Source: Arthrobacter beigongshangensis
Lineage (GTDB): Bacteria; Bacillota; Bacilli; Bacillales_A; Planococcaceae
Direction of reading: 5' to 3'
Length of the DNA: 64,000 bases
NCBI RefSeq assembly: GCF_016820585.1
Contig: NZ_JADHDX010000003.1
Location: 186,001 to 250,000, forward strand
Positions 9,294 to 17,099 of the stretch are shown here, one piece after another. Position numbers and translations under genes: made by a program. Position 1 is the stretch's first letter; each line of letters begins with the position of its first letter. The notes beneath the pieces are model-generated. The model searched no databases. It was given only the letters and a program-made list of their open reading frames with translations, and was not told the DNA's origin.

Positions 9294-10358
9294 ATGAAAA
9301 ATTCTATATATGGATTAACGATGGAACAACTGACAGAATGGTTATTAGAGCGAGGACATAAAAAATTCCGGGCATCTCAAGTTTGGGATTGGTTGTACAA
9401 AAAGCGTGTCACAAGTTTTGAGGAAATGACAAACGTTAATAAAGAATGTATTCAATTGTTGGAAGACAATTTTGCAATTCAAACATTGGAGCTATCAGTG
9501 AAGCAAGAGTCGGCGGATGGAACGATTAAGTTCCTATTTAAAATGCAGGATGGCAATCTCATTGAGACGGTACTGATGAGATTCCCTTATGGTCACTCTG
9601 TTTGTGTGACAACACAAGTCGGCTGTAATATTGGCTGTAGCTTCTGTGCTAGTGGATTATTGAAAAAGAGCCGCGATTTAAATGCGGGCGAAATCGTGGA
9701 ACAAATTATGAAAGTACAGTTCCATCTTGATGCAAAAGAGCAAGAGGATCGCGTCAGTCATATTGTGGTCATGGGCATTGGCGAACCATTCGACAATTAC
9801 AAGAACTTGATGGATTTCCTTCGTGTCGTTAATGACCAAAAAGGACTAGCAATCGGTGCGCGCCATATTACGGTATCGACAAGTGGAAATCCACATAAAA
9901 TTAGAGAATTTGCTAATGAAAATATCCAAGTTAACTTGGCCGTTTCTTTGCATGCGCCAAATAATGATTTGCGTACACGTATTATGAAAATTAACAAAGC
10001 ATTCCCGATCGAATCATTGATGGATTCCATCGATTATTACTTGGAAACGACAAACCGTCGAATTACGTTTGAATATATCATGCTACAAGACGTTAATGAC
10101 CATGTGGTAGAGGCGCAGCAATTAGGAAAACTACTTGAAAATAAACGCCATCTATCTTACGTCAACTTGATTCCGTACAATCCAGTTGACGAACATGACC
10201 AATATCGCCGTAGTACACCAGAAGCGATTGATGCATTTTACAAAGCACTTCGTAAAAAAGGCATAAATGGCGGTGTCCGCCTCGAACAAGGGACAGACAT
10301 TGACGCAGCATGTGGACAGTTACGCAGTAAGCAGATTAAGAAAGAAAAAGTGGTTTGA
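9294..10358 (+). CDS. rlmN: Dual-specificity rRNA/tRNA adenine C2-methyltransferase RlmN
   Basis: RlmN is a radical-SAM enzyme that methylates A2503 of 23S rRNA and A37 of some tRNAs. The radical-SAM cluster motif is CNIGCSFC (CX3CX2C, about 112-119). [26 protein letters not shown] and [13 protein letters not shown] are family blocks. Near the C-terminus [17 protein letters not shown] carries the methyl-accepting cysteine. ATG 9294 (AAAAGAGGAGT site) gives a 354-aa protein of normal length; an upstream in-frame extension to 9267 is unlikely. A TATAAT hexamer lies at 9254-9259, but its -35 partner is unclear. Confidence 0.93.
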   Translation: MKNSIYGLTMEQLTEWLLERGHKKFRASQVWDWLYKKRVTSFEEMTNVNKECIQLLEDNFAIQTLELSVKQESADGTIKFLFKMQDGNLIETVLMRFPYGHSVCVTTQVGCNIGCSFCASGLLKKSRDLNAGEIVEQIMKVQFHLDAKEQEDRVSHIVVMGIGEPFDNYKNLMDFLRVVNDQKGLAIGARHITVSTSGNPHKIREFANENIQVNLAVSLHAPNNDLRTRIMKINKAFPIESLMDSIDYYLETTNRRITFEYIMLQDVNDHVVEAQQLGKLLENKRHLSYVNLIPYNPVDEHDQYRRSTPEAIDAFYKALRKKGINGGVRLEQGTDIDAACGQLRSKQIKKEKVV

Positions 10359-10369
10359 TTCGATGAATA

Positions 10370-10412
10370 ACAAAAACGCATCCAAAGGTTCATACGGATG
10401 CGTTTTTTGTTA
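10370..10412. terminator. Terminator shared by rlmN and the convergent gene
   Basis: AAAACGCATCC pairs with GGATGCGTTTT, followed by Ts. Confidence 0.85.
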
Positions 10413-10778
10413 TTTATTTTTTCGCGTGAGAATCACAACAGCTTGGACCATGAAGGCGATGCCTAATCCGAATGAAGTGATGATGAATAAAGACAAAATG
10501 CCTGCCAGGTCACCAAAGCCATCTTTATTCATCAAGAAATTACGGAAAAGCTCTACGAATCCAATTGCGACAGCAATGATGAAAATTCGAAAAGCAATGT
10601 TCAATTTGTAGAATAGCAAAAGGGTAGAAAAAACGCCTACAATTAATCCGAATATAGCGAACGCTAAATAATTTCTCCATTCAAGCTCTTGTCCCAAAAC
10701 AGTACGTACGCCAAGTATGAGAAGAACGAAAGACGTTAGTCCTGTAAAAAAACCAATCTTCCATAATTTGTTATCCAT
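10410..10778 (-). CDS. Four-helix membrane protein of unknown function
   Basis: A 122-aa protein (MDNKLWKIGFFTG...) with four hydrophobic segments at about residues 5-25, 35-56, 60-80 and 92-115 and a short basic tail TRKNK. AGAAGG sits 8 nt before ATG 10778, so the longer GTG-started frame is not preferred. I do not recognise a characterised family. The convergent terminator with rlmN marks its 3' end. Confidence 0.6.
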   Translation of the reverse strand: MDNKLWKIGFFTGLTSFVLLILGVRTVLGQELEWRNYLAFAIFGLIVGVFSTLLLFYKLNIAFRIFIIAVAIGFVELFRNFLMNKDGFGDLAGILSLFIITSFGLGIAFMVQAVVILTRKNK

Positions 10779-10867
10779 AAACTGCACCTTCTTTCAATAC
10801 TATCATACCGAAAGAAGGGTAGATTGCGCCACTGAATGCATTGTATTGCCAAAAAGACGAAACAATG

Positions 10868-10902
10868 AAAATCCCATTCGCCGGGGGGAGACGAATGGGA
10901 TT
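10868..10902 (-). terminator. Terminator after the YflT-like stress gene
   Basis: AATCCCATTCG/CGAATGGGATT is a perfect 11-bp stem with an 11-nt loop, just after the stop of the minus-strand gene. Confidence 0.75.
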
Positions 10903-10904
10903 GG

Positions 10905-11225
10905 TTATTTTTTAGCAATAATGATGAGTTTACCTTGATCGAGCTCTTCTTCAGCAGCTGCAGCTTCTTCCTTCGATAGACCTGCGGCTTCCATTTTACT
11001 CCGCAATTCATCACCGCGAGAAGTGAACATGTTTTTCATGCTTTTGAGGAACCCCTGGTCTTTCATGCTAACTGTTTCTGTGTCGAGGGCATCGTTAATA
11101 TGATTGCCTCTTTTTTTATCATGTGCAAACACGTAGATATCATCATGCGTATACCCTTTCGTGACTAAATCATCAATTTCTTTCTTTGCTTGTAGCCCAT
11201 TTTCTACAGTTCGTTTGATTGGCAA
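10905..11225 (-). CDS. YflT-family general stress protein
   Basis: A 106-aa soluble protein: IKRTVENGLQAKKEIDDL, then GYTHDDIYVFAHDKKR, then a helical EAAAAEEELDQGKLIIIAKK tail. This is the layout of the heat/general-stress YflT domain (sigma-B regulon in B. subtilis). The start is TTG 11225, supported by GGGAGGG 8 nt upstream. A sigma-B-like promoter is present upstream. Molecular function is unknown for the family. Confidence 0.8.
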   Translation of the reverse strand: MPIKRTVENGLQAKKEIDDLVTKGYTHDDIYVFAHDKKRGNHINDALDTETVSMKDQGFLKSMKNMFTSRGDELRSKMEAAGLSKEEAAAAEEELDQGKLIIIAKK

Positions 11226-11260
11226 TGAAAATTCCCTCCCGTTTATTTGTCCATGTTATC

Positions 11261-11287
11261 ATTGCCAATAAAGACTCGATTTTAAAC
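11261..11287 (-). promoter_or_regulatory. Candidate sigma-B promoter of the YflT-like gene
   Basis: On the minus strand GTTTAA (11287-11282), a 15-nt spacer and GGCAAT (11266-11261) approximate the sigma-B consensus GTTTaa-N12-15-GGGtAt, with two mismatches in the -10 element. Assignment rests on this match and on the family's known regulon. Confidence 0.45.
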
Positions 11288-11303
11288 ACATTGAAAAAGG
11301 AAA

Positions 11304-11600
11304 TCATTGCCGTAACTTTCTATATGCTTGAATGAAAGAAGTCGGGTCGGTATCTATCTCAAACATAAATACACCTTGGTTTGTATGCAAATAAAACAAT
11401 CCAGCCCCGCCAGAAAAAGGCTTATAGGACATATCCAATACATGCTCTAATTTGAAGCTGTTTTTGGTGGTTGAAATTGAATCGGCATATAGATGAATGT
11501 AGTGAGCGGTACGATTTGTTGTTTGATCATACCAACCAGCAATACGTTCGACTAGATGATATGTAATTGTGCAAATGGCTTGATGTTTTGATGTATGCAT
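11304..11600 (-). CDS. Hypothetical 98-aa protein
   Basis: The sequence is mixed alpha/beta with no signal peptide: HAICTITYHLVERIAGWYDQ, then repeated short beta-like stretches (HYIHLYADSIST, FKLEHVLDMSYK, GLFYLHTNQGVFMFEID) and a C-terminal helix (PTSFIQAYRKLRQ). This strand pattern followed by a helix resembles PH-like folds, but I do not recognise the family. It has its own small intergenic spaces and conventional codon use. Confidence 0.5.
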   Translation of the reverse strand: MHTSKHQAICTITYHLVERIAGWYDQTTNRTAHYIHLYADSISTTKNSFKLEHVLDMSYKPFSGGAGLFYLHTNQGVFMFEIDTDPTSFIQAYRKLRQ

Positions 11601-11683
11601 GCGATCCCTCCACTAGTAAGATGCCCGTGACGGAAAATATATAAGCATATCATAACAGTTTTAATCGAATGGCAGAAAGTTTT

Positions 11684-12625
11684 TTATCTTGTTCTAATTT
11701 CAATAGCATTGCCAGAAGGGTCTACAACAGAAAGTGTTCCATTGCTGGTATCGAAGGGGATATCCAGATGTTTGAGTTGAGCTTCCGCTTCATCCATCTC
11801 TTGCTGGGTGAAAAAGATTATAAACTTCTTCAAGCCTCTTGCGTTTTCTGGTGGTGAAGGTATGCCAATGCCCGACCATATATTCAACGCGATATGATGA
11901 TGATAATTGTCTTTTGAGATAAACAAGCTGCCATTGTCATTACTCGTAATAGTAAATCCTAAACCGTCTACGTAAAATTGCTCGACCTGTTCAAGTTCAG
12001 CAACTTGCAAATGCATATGCCCAATCCGTGTGCGGTCCGGTAGGCCTGTCCAAGGAGGGTTCGCCTCATTAACCAATCCCTCAATATCAATTGGATATGA
12101 TCCACCTACATAGCCGCCGTCGGCATCACGTTCCCACTTTTCAGATGGATAGTCCACATAAAGTTCAATCCCGTTATTATCCGGGTCTGCAAGATAGAGG
12201 GCATCGCTATATTGATGGTTGGCTGCACCTTGGACAGGATATTCGTTTTCGGCTAAATGGAGGAGTGCATTGGCTAAACTTGGCCGATCCGGAAACAGAA
12301 TTGCAAAATGATAGAGACCCGTTGTTCCAGGGGGCCTTTCCACGGAATTATTCACTTCTTCTAATAGGAGTAGAGGAGTGAATCCATCAGCCGTTAATGT
12401 CACTTTGTTCGCCTCTTGCGTTAAAATATCAAACCCAATCATATGCTGATAAAATTTAACAGAACGCTCAAGATCAGAGACGACTAGATATACTTCTCCT
12501 ACTCGAGGTAGGGTGTCCGTATCATATGTTTCATAAGCTGAGTTTTTATTAGTCAGCAGGGCAATAAGTGAAATGACTAAAACCACTGAAACGACAATGC
12601 CAATAATGATTCGTTTGTTTTTCAT
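11684..12625 (-). CDS. Membrane-anchored VOC protein, catechol-2,3-dioxygenase-like
   Basis: A 313-aa protein with an N-terminal uncleaved anchor (about residues 5-25), then two tandem vicinal-oxygen-chelate modules. The first begins RVGEVYLVVSDLERSVKFY (about 41) and includes GLYHFAIL and DNNGIELYVD; the second begins IGHMHLQVAELEQVEQFY (about 201) and ends LSVVDPSGNAIEIRTR. H, H and E metal-ligand candidates are visible. The domain plan matches the Bacillus CatE/YfiE group, but the anchor is an addition and the substrate is unknown. An ACTAC-N5-GTAGT operator lies just upstream, shared with the blaI and bdbD promoters. Confidence 0.75.
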   Translation of the reverse strand: MKNKRIIIGIVVSVVLVISLIALLTNKNSAYETYDTDTLPRVGEVYLVVSDLERSVKFYQHMIGFDILTQEANKVTLTADGFTPLLLLEEVNNSVERPPGTTGLYHFAILFPDRPSLANALLHLAENEYPVQGAANHQYSDALYLADPDNNGIELYVDYPSEKWERDADGGYVGGSYPIDIEGLVNEANPPWTGLPDRTRIGHMHLQVAELEQVEQFYVDGLGFTITSNDNGSLFISKDNYHHHIALNIWSGIGIPSPPENARGLKKFIIFFTQQEMDEAEAQLKHLDIPFDTSNGTLSVVDPSGNAIEIRTR

Positions 12626-12649
12626 TGTATAGTTCTCCTTTTTAAATAG

Positions 12650-12664
12650 ACTACTTGACGTAGT
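12650..12664. promoter_or_regulatory. Operator site 1 (VOC gene), ACTAC-N5-GTAGT
   Basis: ACTAC TTGAC GTAGT, a perfect inverted repeat with a 5-nt spacer, 25 bp upstream of the VOC gene. It is identical in its half-sites to sites 2 and 3. Confidence 0.75.
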
Positions 12665-12740
12665 GTAACAGTCTTTCAGTTAAACTTCAGCTAGAAGATG
12701 TTACAAATTTGTTAATTGAACTATTTGTAATTAACAATTC

Positions 12741-12776
12741 TTGACGAGATAACACTATCAAACTACAATGAGTAGT
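12741..12776 (+). promoter_or_regulatory. blaI promoter with overlapping operator site 2
   Basis: TTGACG (12741-12746), 17 nt, TACAAT (12764-12769). The operator ACTAC AATGA GTAGT (12762-12776) covers the -10 box, the classical arrangement for autorepression by a BlaI/CopY-type protein. Confidence 0.8.
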
Positions 12777-12792
12777 GTGAGGTGAGCAAGTC

Positions 12793-13206
12793 ATGAAAAT
12801 CCGTAAATTCAAAATGAATGAAAGTGGGCTGAATCGTTTTTTCGGACCGCTTGAAGCGAAAATTATGGACGTTTTATGGAACGATGTAGAAATGACCATT
12901 AAAAATGTCCAACAAGTGCTTGAACAGGAAAAATTAACGAATTTCAACACAGTCATGACGGTTATGAATCGATTAGTCGATAAGGGCATTCTTCAAAAGA
13001 GGGCAGCGGGGAGATCATCTATGTATAGACCGATTCTTTCGCGAGATGAGTTTTTGAATACGCAATCAAAGGAAATGACCAATGAGCTGATGGACGAGTT
13101 CGGAAGTGTTGTCGTCAGTCATATGTTAGATGCTCTGGAAGATGTAGATGATGATCTTGTCGCTAAACTTGAGGCGAAAATTAAAGAATTGAAAAAGGAC
13201 ATGTAG
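12793..13206 (+). CDS. BlaI/MecI/CopY-family transcriptional repressor
   Basis: A 137-aa winged-helix repressor. LEAKIMDVLWNDVEMTIKNVQQVLEQE (about 20-46) and NFNTVMTVMNRLVDKGILQKR (about 50-70) are the DNA-binding region of this family, followed by GRSSMYRPILSRDEF. The C-terminal part is the dimerisation region normally cut by BlaR1/MecR1. Three identical dyads lie at its own promoter, upstream of the divergent VOC gene and upstream of bdbD, which makes this protein their likely binder. No copper-binding CxC tail is seen, so it is not a typical CopY. Confidence 0.88.
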   Translation: MKIRKFKMNESGLNRFFGPLEAKIMDVLWNDVEMTIKNVQQVLEQEKLTNFNTVMTVMNRLVDKGILQKRAAGRSSMYRPILSRDEFLNTQSKEMTNELMDEFGSVVVSHMLDALEDVDDDLVAKLEAKIKELKKDM

Positions 13207-13209
13207 CCT

Positions 13210-14064
13210 ATGTTCAAACGTCAATCATCTATCATGCTCATCGTGTCACTTATCATTTCGGGAACTATTTTTCTGCAAATGGGTTTGTACTTCATCGCAA
13301 TGATAGCTGGCTGGAACGTACGGTATAACCTTGTTGCCGTCTGTCATAGTTGGCTGAAAGCGATAGGGTTGTCCTCGCTTGATTATGTACTTGATGTACT
13401 CGTCATTTATACCTTGTTTTTTACACTGTGGAAAATAGCATCACAATTCTATCATGCTGTTCGTATGCAAAAACGATTTGAGCAATACAGAGAAAATAGG
13501 CTTACAATCGATATGAATCGAACGTATGGAGAAGGGCAAGATGCATTTATGGTCATCTCGCATCCTACACCACTGGCAATTACGATGGGATTTATACGGC
13601 CTCAAATTGTCTTATCGACAGGTTTGATGAGTCTATTAACAGCGGATGAATTAAAGGCTGTCATTTCACATGAGATGTATCATAAAGAACATCGTGATCC
13701 ACTTAACATCTTTTTGATGACTCTTTGTTCGTCCACAATGTGGTATATTCCGATTCTAAAGTGGTGTAATCAAAAATATAGAATTGTGAAGGAATTGCTG
13801 GCGGATGAATATGCAATCGAAAAACAACAGACTTCTGTCAACTTAGGTAGTGCACTGTTAAAGATGCTAAAAGTGAGCAAACAAGAAAAAATGCCGTTTG
13901 CTTATGCATCATTTGCAGATACGTCTGTCAATTATCGGATTGACTATATTTTGGATCCATTACAAGAAATTGATTGGAAGCTTCCGATGAAGACCACGAT
14001 CCTATCGTTAACGATTTTTAGCGTCATTTGTACATTATTTATTTACGCCTTAGCATTGGCGTAA
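13210..14064 (+). CDS. BlaR1-like M56 membrane metalloprotease, no beta-lactam sensor
   Basis: A 284-aa membrane protein 3 bp after blaI. Hydrophobic segments lie at about 8-38, 55-80, 165-190 and 262-284. The cytoplasmic zinc-protease core has the HEMYH motif (HExxH, about 156) and the third-ligand segment KELLADEYAIE (about 195-205). The family cleaves its BlaI partner upon signal. Unlike BlaR1/MecR1 it stops after the last helix and has no extracellular penicillin-binding domain, so the inducer is not a beta-lactam sensed that way. Confidence 0.85.
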   Translation: MFKRQSSIMLIVSLIISGTIFLQMGLYFIAMIAGWNVRYNLVAVCHSWLKAIGLSSLDYVLDVLVIYTLFFTLWKIASQFYHAVRMQKRFEQYRENRLTIDMNRTYGEGQDAFMVISHPTPLAITMGFIRPQIVLSTGLMSLLTADELKAVISHEMYHKEHRDPLNIFLMTLCSSTMWYIPILKWCNQKYRIVKELLADEYAIEKQQTSVNLGSALLKMLKVSKQEKMPFAYASFADTSVNYRIDYILDPLQEIDWKLPMKTTILSLTIFSVICTLFIYALALA

Positions 14065-14081
14065 ATTTTTCGGCCCATTAC

Positions 14082-14096
14082 ACTACGTTATGTAGT
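14082..14096. promoter_or_regulatory. Operator site 3 (bdbD), ACTAC-N5-GTAGT
   Basis: ACTAC GTTAT GTAGT in the 53-bp gap between the protease gene and bdbD, 22 bp before the bdbD start. This links the thiol-oxidase genes to the repressor. Confidence 0.75.
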
Positions 14097-14117
14097 TTGA
14101 ATTAGGAGTGTTCTACT

Positions 14118-14762
14118 ATGAACAAGAGGATATTTTGGATTATAGGTCTAGTTGCTGTTTGTATCATTGGAATTGTTATGTTAACGAATGTGAATGAAAA
14201 GTCAGTCGTTATTGACTATGAAGGGCAGCCATTTTTAGGGGAAGCCTCGGCTCCGGTAGAAATTGTTGAGTTCGGTGACTACAAATGCCCAAGCTGTAAA
14301 GATTTTAATGATAGACTTTTTCCGATTATTTATGAGGAGTTAGTTAAAACAGGAAAAGCGAAGTTTTACTTTATGAATTTCTCCTTTATTGCCCCGGATT
14401 CAACGACAGCGGCACAGTTTGCGGAAACGGTCTACAAAGAACTGGGCAATGATAAGTTTTGGGAATTCCATAACTTATTGTTTGCCAATCAAACAACAGA
14501 ATCAGGACAACCGACTTTATTTAACGATGCTACCTTGGAAGAAATGCTGGCGAAAGTTGCAAGTGAAGAGGAAACGAGTAAAGTGATGGTAGCTTTCGGG
14601 GAAAGTAAGGGCAAAGAAGCTTGGGAGAAGGATATGAGGACGGCTAATGGCTTGGGTGTATCATCAACACCGACAATCTTTATAGGCGGCAAGCAATTTA
14701 ATGGCAGTACGATAAATGATTTTATAAAAATGGCGGAAGAGTCAGCTGCTAGTGGTCAGTAA
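14118..14762 (+). CDS. bdbD: Thiol-disulfide oxidase BdbD (DsbA family)
   Basis: A 214-aa extracytoplasmic oxidoreductase. The N-terminal membrane anchor is at about 5-24, and the thioredoxin fold begins at about 34 with the active site CPSC in EFGDYKCPSCKDFND (about 52-66). The helical insertion includes FWEFHNLLFANQ, and the cis-proline segment is SSTPTIFIGG (about 188). It oxidises cysteines in exported proteins and is re-oxidised by BdbC, encoded next with an 11-bp overlap. Confidence 0.9.
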   Translation: MNKRIFWIIGLVAVCIIGIVMLTNVNEKSVVIDYEGQPFLGEASAPVEIVEFGDYKCPSCKDFNDRLFPIIYEELVKTGKAKFYFMNFSFIAPDSTTAAQFAETVYKELGNDKFWEFHNLLFANQTTESGQPTLFNDATLEEMLAKVASEEETSKVMVAFGESKGKEAWEKDMRTANGLGVSSTPTIFIGGKQFNGSTINDFIKMAEESAASGQ

Positions 14763-15156
14763 GTCGTTGCTATTTGCCTGGTTGACGTCGATTATTGCGA
14801 TGGTAGGAAGTTTGTTCTTTAGTGAGCGAATGGGCTTTGTGCCATGCACATTATGCTGGTATCAGCGTATTTTAATGTACCCTCTGGTTCTTTTCTTAGG
14901 TCTCGCATTTTATCGCAATGACCGAGAAATTTATAAGTACGTTCTTCCAATGTCAATCATCGGCATGGTTGTTTCCAGCTATCATTATGCATTGCAAAAG
15001 TTGCCTTCCTTGCATGAATTCGGCACCTGTACGAGTGGAGTACCGTGTTCAGGACAATATATTAACTGGTTTGGTTTAGTGACGATTCCATTTTTAGCGT
15101 TTATTGCATTTACATTGATAACAATCCTCATGTTAATATTACGGAAACATAAGTAA
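14752..15156 (+). CDS. bdbC: Quinone-dependent thiol oxidoreductase BdbC (DsbB family)
   Basis: A 134-aa protein with four transmembrane segments that passes electrons from BdbD to quinone. The first cysteine pair is CTLC in GFVPCTLCWYQRI (about 26-38) and the second is in GTCTSGVPCSGQYINW (about 93-108). The start is GTG 14752, inside the bdbD 3' end with a weak ribosome binding site, so translation is likely coupled. Confidence 0.92.
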   Translation: MVSKSLLFAWLTSIIAMVGSLFFSERMGFVPCTLCWYQRILMYPLVLFLGLAFYRNDREIYKYVLPMSIIGMVVSSYHYALQKLPSLHEFGTCTSGVPCSGQYINWFGLVTIPFLAFIAFTLITILMLILRKHK

Positions 15157-15173
15157 GATGAATTGAACATAGG

Positions 15174-15204
15174 ATAGCCTCCCCAAGTGAACAGGGGAGG
15201 CTAT
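15174..15204. terminator. Bidirectional terminator after bdbC
   Basis: ATAGCCTCCCC/GGGGAGGCTAT, perfect 11-bp stem with a 9-nt loop, between convergent genes. Confidence 0.75.
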
Positions 15205-15205
15205 G

Positions 15206-16024
15206 TTAATTCCACAAATAATAATCTTGTGCTTGAACACTCACGAATCCAATATTTTCATATAACCGAAGGGCATGGCTATTTTTTGCCTCGACATCAA
15301 GTCCGATATTATACCCTGCATCATGTTGTTGCTTGACGATATTGCGGAGCGCTTTCCCACCATAGCCTTTGCCTTGGAATTCTGGTGAAATAGCAAAACC
15401 ATAGATATACGCTTCTCCATCTATTTTGCTAACACGGATTTTGCCGACGTCGTTGCCTTCAGCTACGATGATAAAACGGTATTCCTCTGTCCTATTCTTG
15501 ACATCTTCATAATGATGCCATGCATCTTCCTCACTCATTTGGAAGGCAAGTACATCAAGTTGTATCTCAAAGGCAGAATCGGAAGATATTGCTTGACGTA
15601 GCTCAATATCTTCACTTGCTTCAAGTGATCGTTGCACCCACTGCATCTGAAACTCTGAAAATTCATACGTGCATGGTTGGGCTGCAAGCCACTCCTTAGC
15701 GGGTATCGAAGAGGCTGGTGCATTCAATAAAATCTTCTGAAAGCCTTTATCTTCAATCACTTGAAGTGCTTGTTTCCAAAGGCTCGAAAAGTGATGCTTT
15801 CTTCTTTCACTTGGCTTGACCATCCCGCAAACTTCTACTGATGAGCCGAAACCATATAAAGCTAAATAAGCAATGAGTTGTCCATTTTCTTCGTAGAAAA
15901 AATCCATACTTAAATCATCTCTTTGCCGTAGCATATCCCAGTTTAGTTTTAATTGAATAGTATCGGCGTGCTCGCATTCTTTTTGAAGAACTTCAATAGC
16001 ATGTAATTGTTCACTAGTTAGCAT
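15206..16024 (-). CDS. GNAT-family N-acetyltransferase, two-domain
   Basis: A 272-aa protein with two GNAT-like halves. The C-terminal half carries the acetyl-CoA motif in ISPEFQGKGYGGKALRNIVKQ (Q/RxxGxG/A, about 213-233), followed by IGLDVEAKNSHALRLYENIGF, typical of motif B. The N-terminal half (about 1-130) keeps the fold pattern but no clear CoA loop. Substrate unknown. Confidence 0.8.
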   Translation of the reverse strand: MLTSEQLHAIEVLQKECEHADTIQLKLNWDMLRQRDDLSMDFFYEENGQLIAYLALYGFGSSVEVCGMVKPSERRKHHFSSLWKQALQVIEDKGFQKILLNAPASSIPAKEWLAAQPCTYEFSEFQMQWVQRSLEASEDIELRQAISSDSAFEIQLDVLAFQMSEEDAWHHYEDVKNRTEEYRFIIVAEGNDVGKIRVSKIDGEAYIYGFAISPEFQGKGYGGKALRNIVKQQHDAGYNIGLDVEAKNSHALRLYENIGFVSVQAQDYYLWN

Positions 16025-16098
16025 GTTTTTTCCCCTTTATCATAAGATACTATTACTATATATGAAAAAATGGGGGAGTGGCTAGGTTAATCTGTTTC

Positions 16099-16127
16099 GT
16101 GACAATTTTCATAGAAAGAAGTATGAT
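16099..16127 (+). promoter_or_regulatory. Candidate promoter upstream of the dedA-like gene
   Basis: GTGACA, 17 nt, TATGAT. If used, the ~280-nt leader contains the repeat at 16153-16378. Confidence 0.4.
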
Positions 16128-16152
16128 GAATAAGGCTGTTTTAACTTCATTT

Positions 16153-16378
16153 AACTTGAATCAGCAAATGTGTTTGTACTGAAAGCGAAGCGTCAGCTAG
16201 AGAAGTTCGCCACTCCTATAAGTCCAATTACGCAGAGGCGTAATTGATTAACTATTTTTGTAATGAAAGCGAAACGTCTGCTGAAAAGGGGAACTCACAC
16301 TAAGTTCTTGTCGTCCTTTATTGATGGTAGTCTAGTTGAGCGCGATTCAAAGTCTAGACGCAATTGCGCTGAGAAACA
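16153..16378 (+). repeat. Modular hairpin repeat, copy A (two degenerate tandem units)
   Basis: The first unit begins ACTTGAATCAGCAAATGTG, continues TACTGAAAGCGAAGCGTCAGC and ends with the terminal hairpin CAATTACGC AGA GGCGTAATTG (about 16229-16251). A second, more diverged unit begins TAATGAAAGCGAAACGTCTGC and ends ATTCAAAGTCTAGACGCAATTGCGC. It fills most of the 373-bp gap before the dedA-like gene. Confidence 0.75.
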
Positions 16379-16415
16379 ACAGACTTAACAAATAATTGTG
16401 AAAGTGAGTACGTAT

Positions 16416-17060
16416 ATGACAATCATTCAGAACTTAATTAGCTTTATTTTGCATATCGATCAGCATTTGGTTGAAATCATTCAACAATTTGGCTCATGGT
16501 CGTATGTGATTTTATTTTTAATCGTTTTTGTGGAGACAGGCATTGTTATTTTCCCTTTTTTACCGGGTGATTCCTTATTATTTGCGAGTGGGGCACTAGC
16601 GGCGATGGATGCTTTTAACATTGTTTTGCTCATCATTGTATTTTTTGTGGCAGCTGTCATTGGTGATACAGTAAACTATCAAATTGGTAAAAAAGTAGGA
16701 ATGTCAATCCCGCCGAATAGCTTTATGGGCAGAATGATCAATCAAGAGAAAATGACCAAGGCTCAAAATTTCTTTAATCGACATGGTGGTAAAACAATCG
16801 TAATCGCACGCTTTATGCCTTTTATCCGCACATTTATCCCATTTGTTGCAGGGGCTAGTCGCATGAATTATGGCTATTTCCTTTTATATAATGTTTTGGG
16901 TGCAGCTCTTTGGGTAGGGATTTGTACGATAGCAGGCTATTTCTTTGGCAATTATCCCCTAATTAAAGAGAATTTTTCAACAGTCATTTTACTCATTATT
17001 TTTGTATCTGTTTTACCTGTTCTGATAAGCGTTGTGAAATCACGTTTGCAAAATAAATAA
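16416..17060 (+). CDS. DedA-family membrane protein
   Basis: A 214-aa polytopic protein. DedA signatures are FPFLPGDSLLFASGALA (about 46-62), GDTVNYQIGKKVG, FFNRHGGKTIVIARFMPFIRTFIPFVAGASRMNY (shown here only as landmarks, about 118-151) and a C-terminal helix pair. Members act in membrane homeostasis as lipid flippases (undecaprenyl-phosphate or phosphatidylethanolamine transporters); which lipid cannot be told here. A GTG at 16398 extends the frame, but AAAGTGAG precedes ATG 16416 at good spacing. Confidence 0.88.
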   Translation: MTIIQNLISFILHIDQHLVEIIQQFGSWSYVILFLIVFVETGIVIFPFLPGDSLLFASGALAAMDAFNIVLLIIVFFVAAVIGDTVNYQIGKKVGMSIPPNSFMGRMINQEKMTKAQNFFNRHGGKTIVIARFMPFIRTFIPFVAGASRMNYGYFLLYNVLGAALWVGICTIAGYFFGNYPLIKENFSTVILLIIFVSVLPVLISVVKSRLQNK

Positions 17061-17061
17061 T

Positions 17062-17099
17062 AAAACAGCTCTCGGATTCGAAATCCGAGAGCTGTTTTT
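17062..17099. terminator. Bidirectional terminator between dedA-like gene and sco
   Basis: AAAACAGCTCTCGGATT pairs with AATCCGAGAGCTGTTTT; almost no loop, strong stem. Confidence 0.85.

Noticed and set aside
12793-14064. Beta-lactam resistance regulatory system (blaI-blaR1)
   Set aside because: The protease lacks the penicillin-binding sensor domain, no beta-lactamase is nearby, and the operators connect it to a VOC protein and bdbDC instead.
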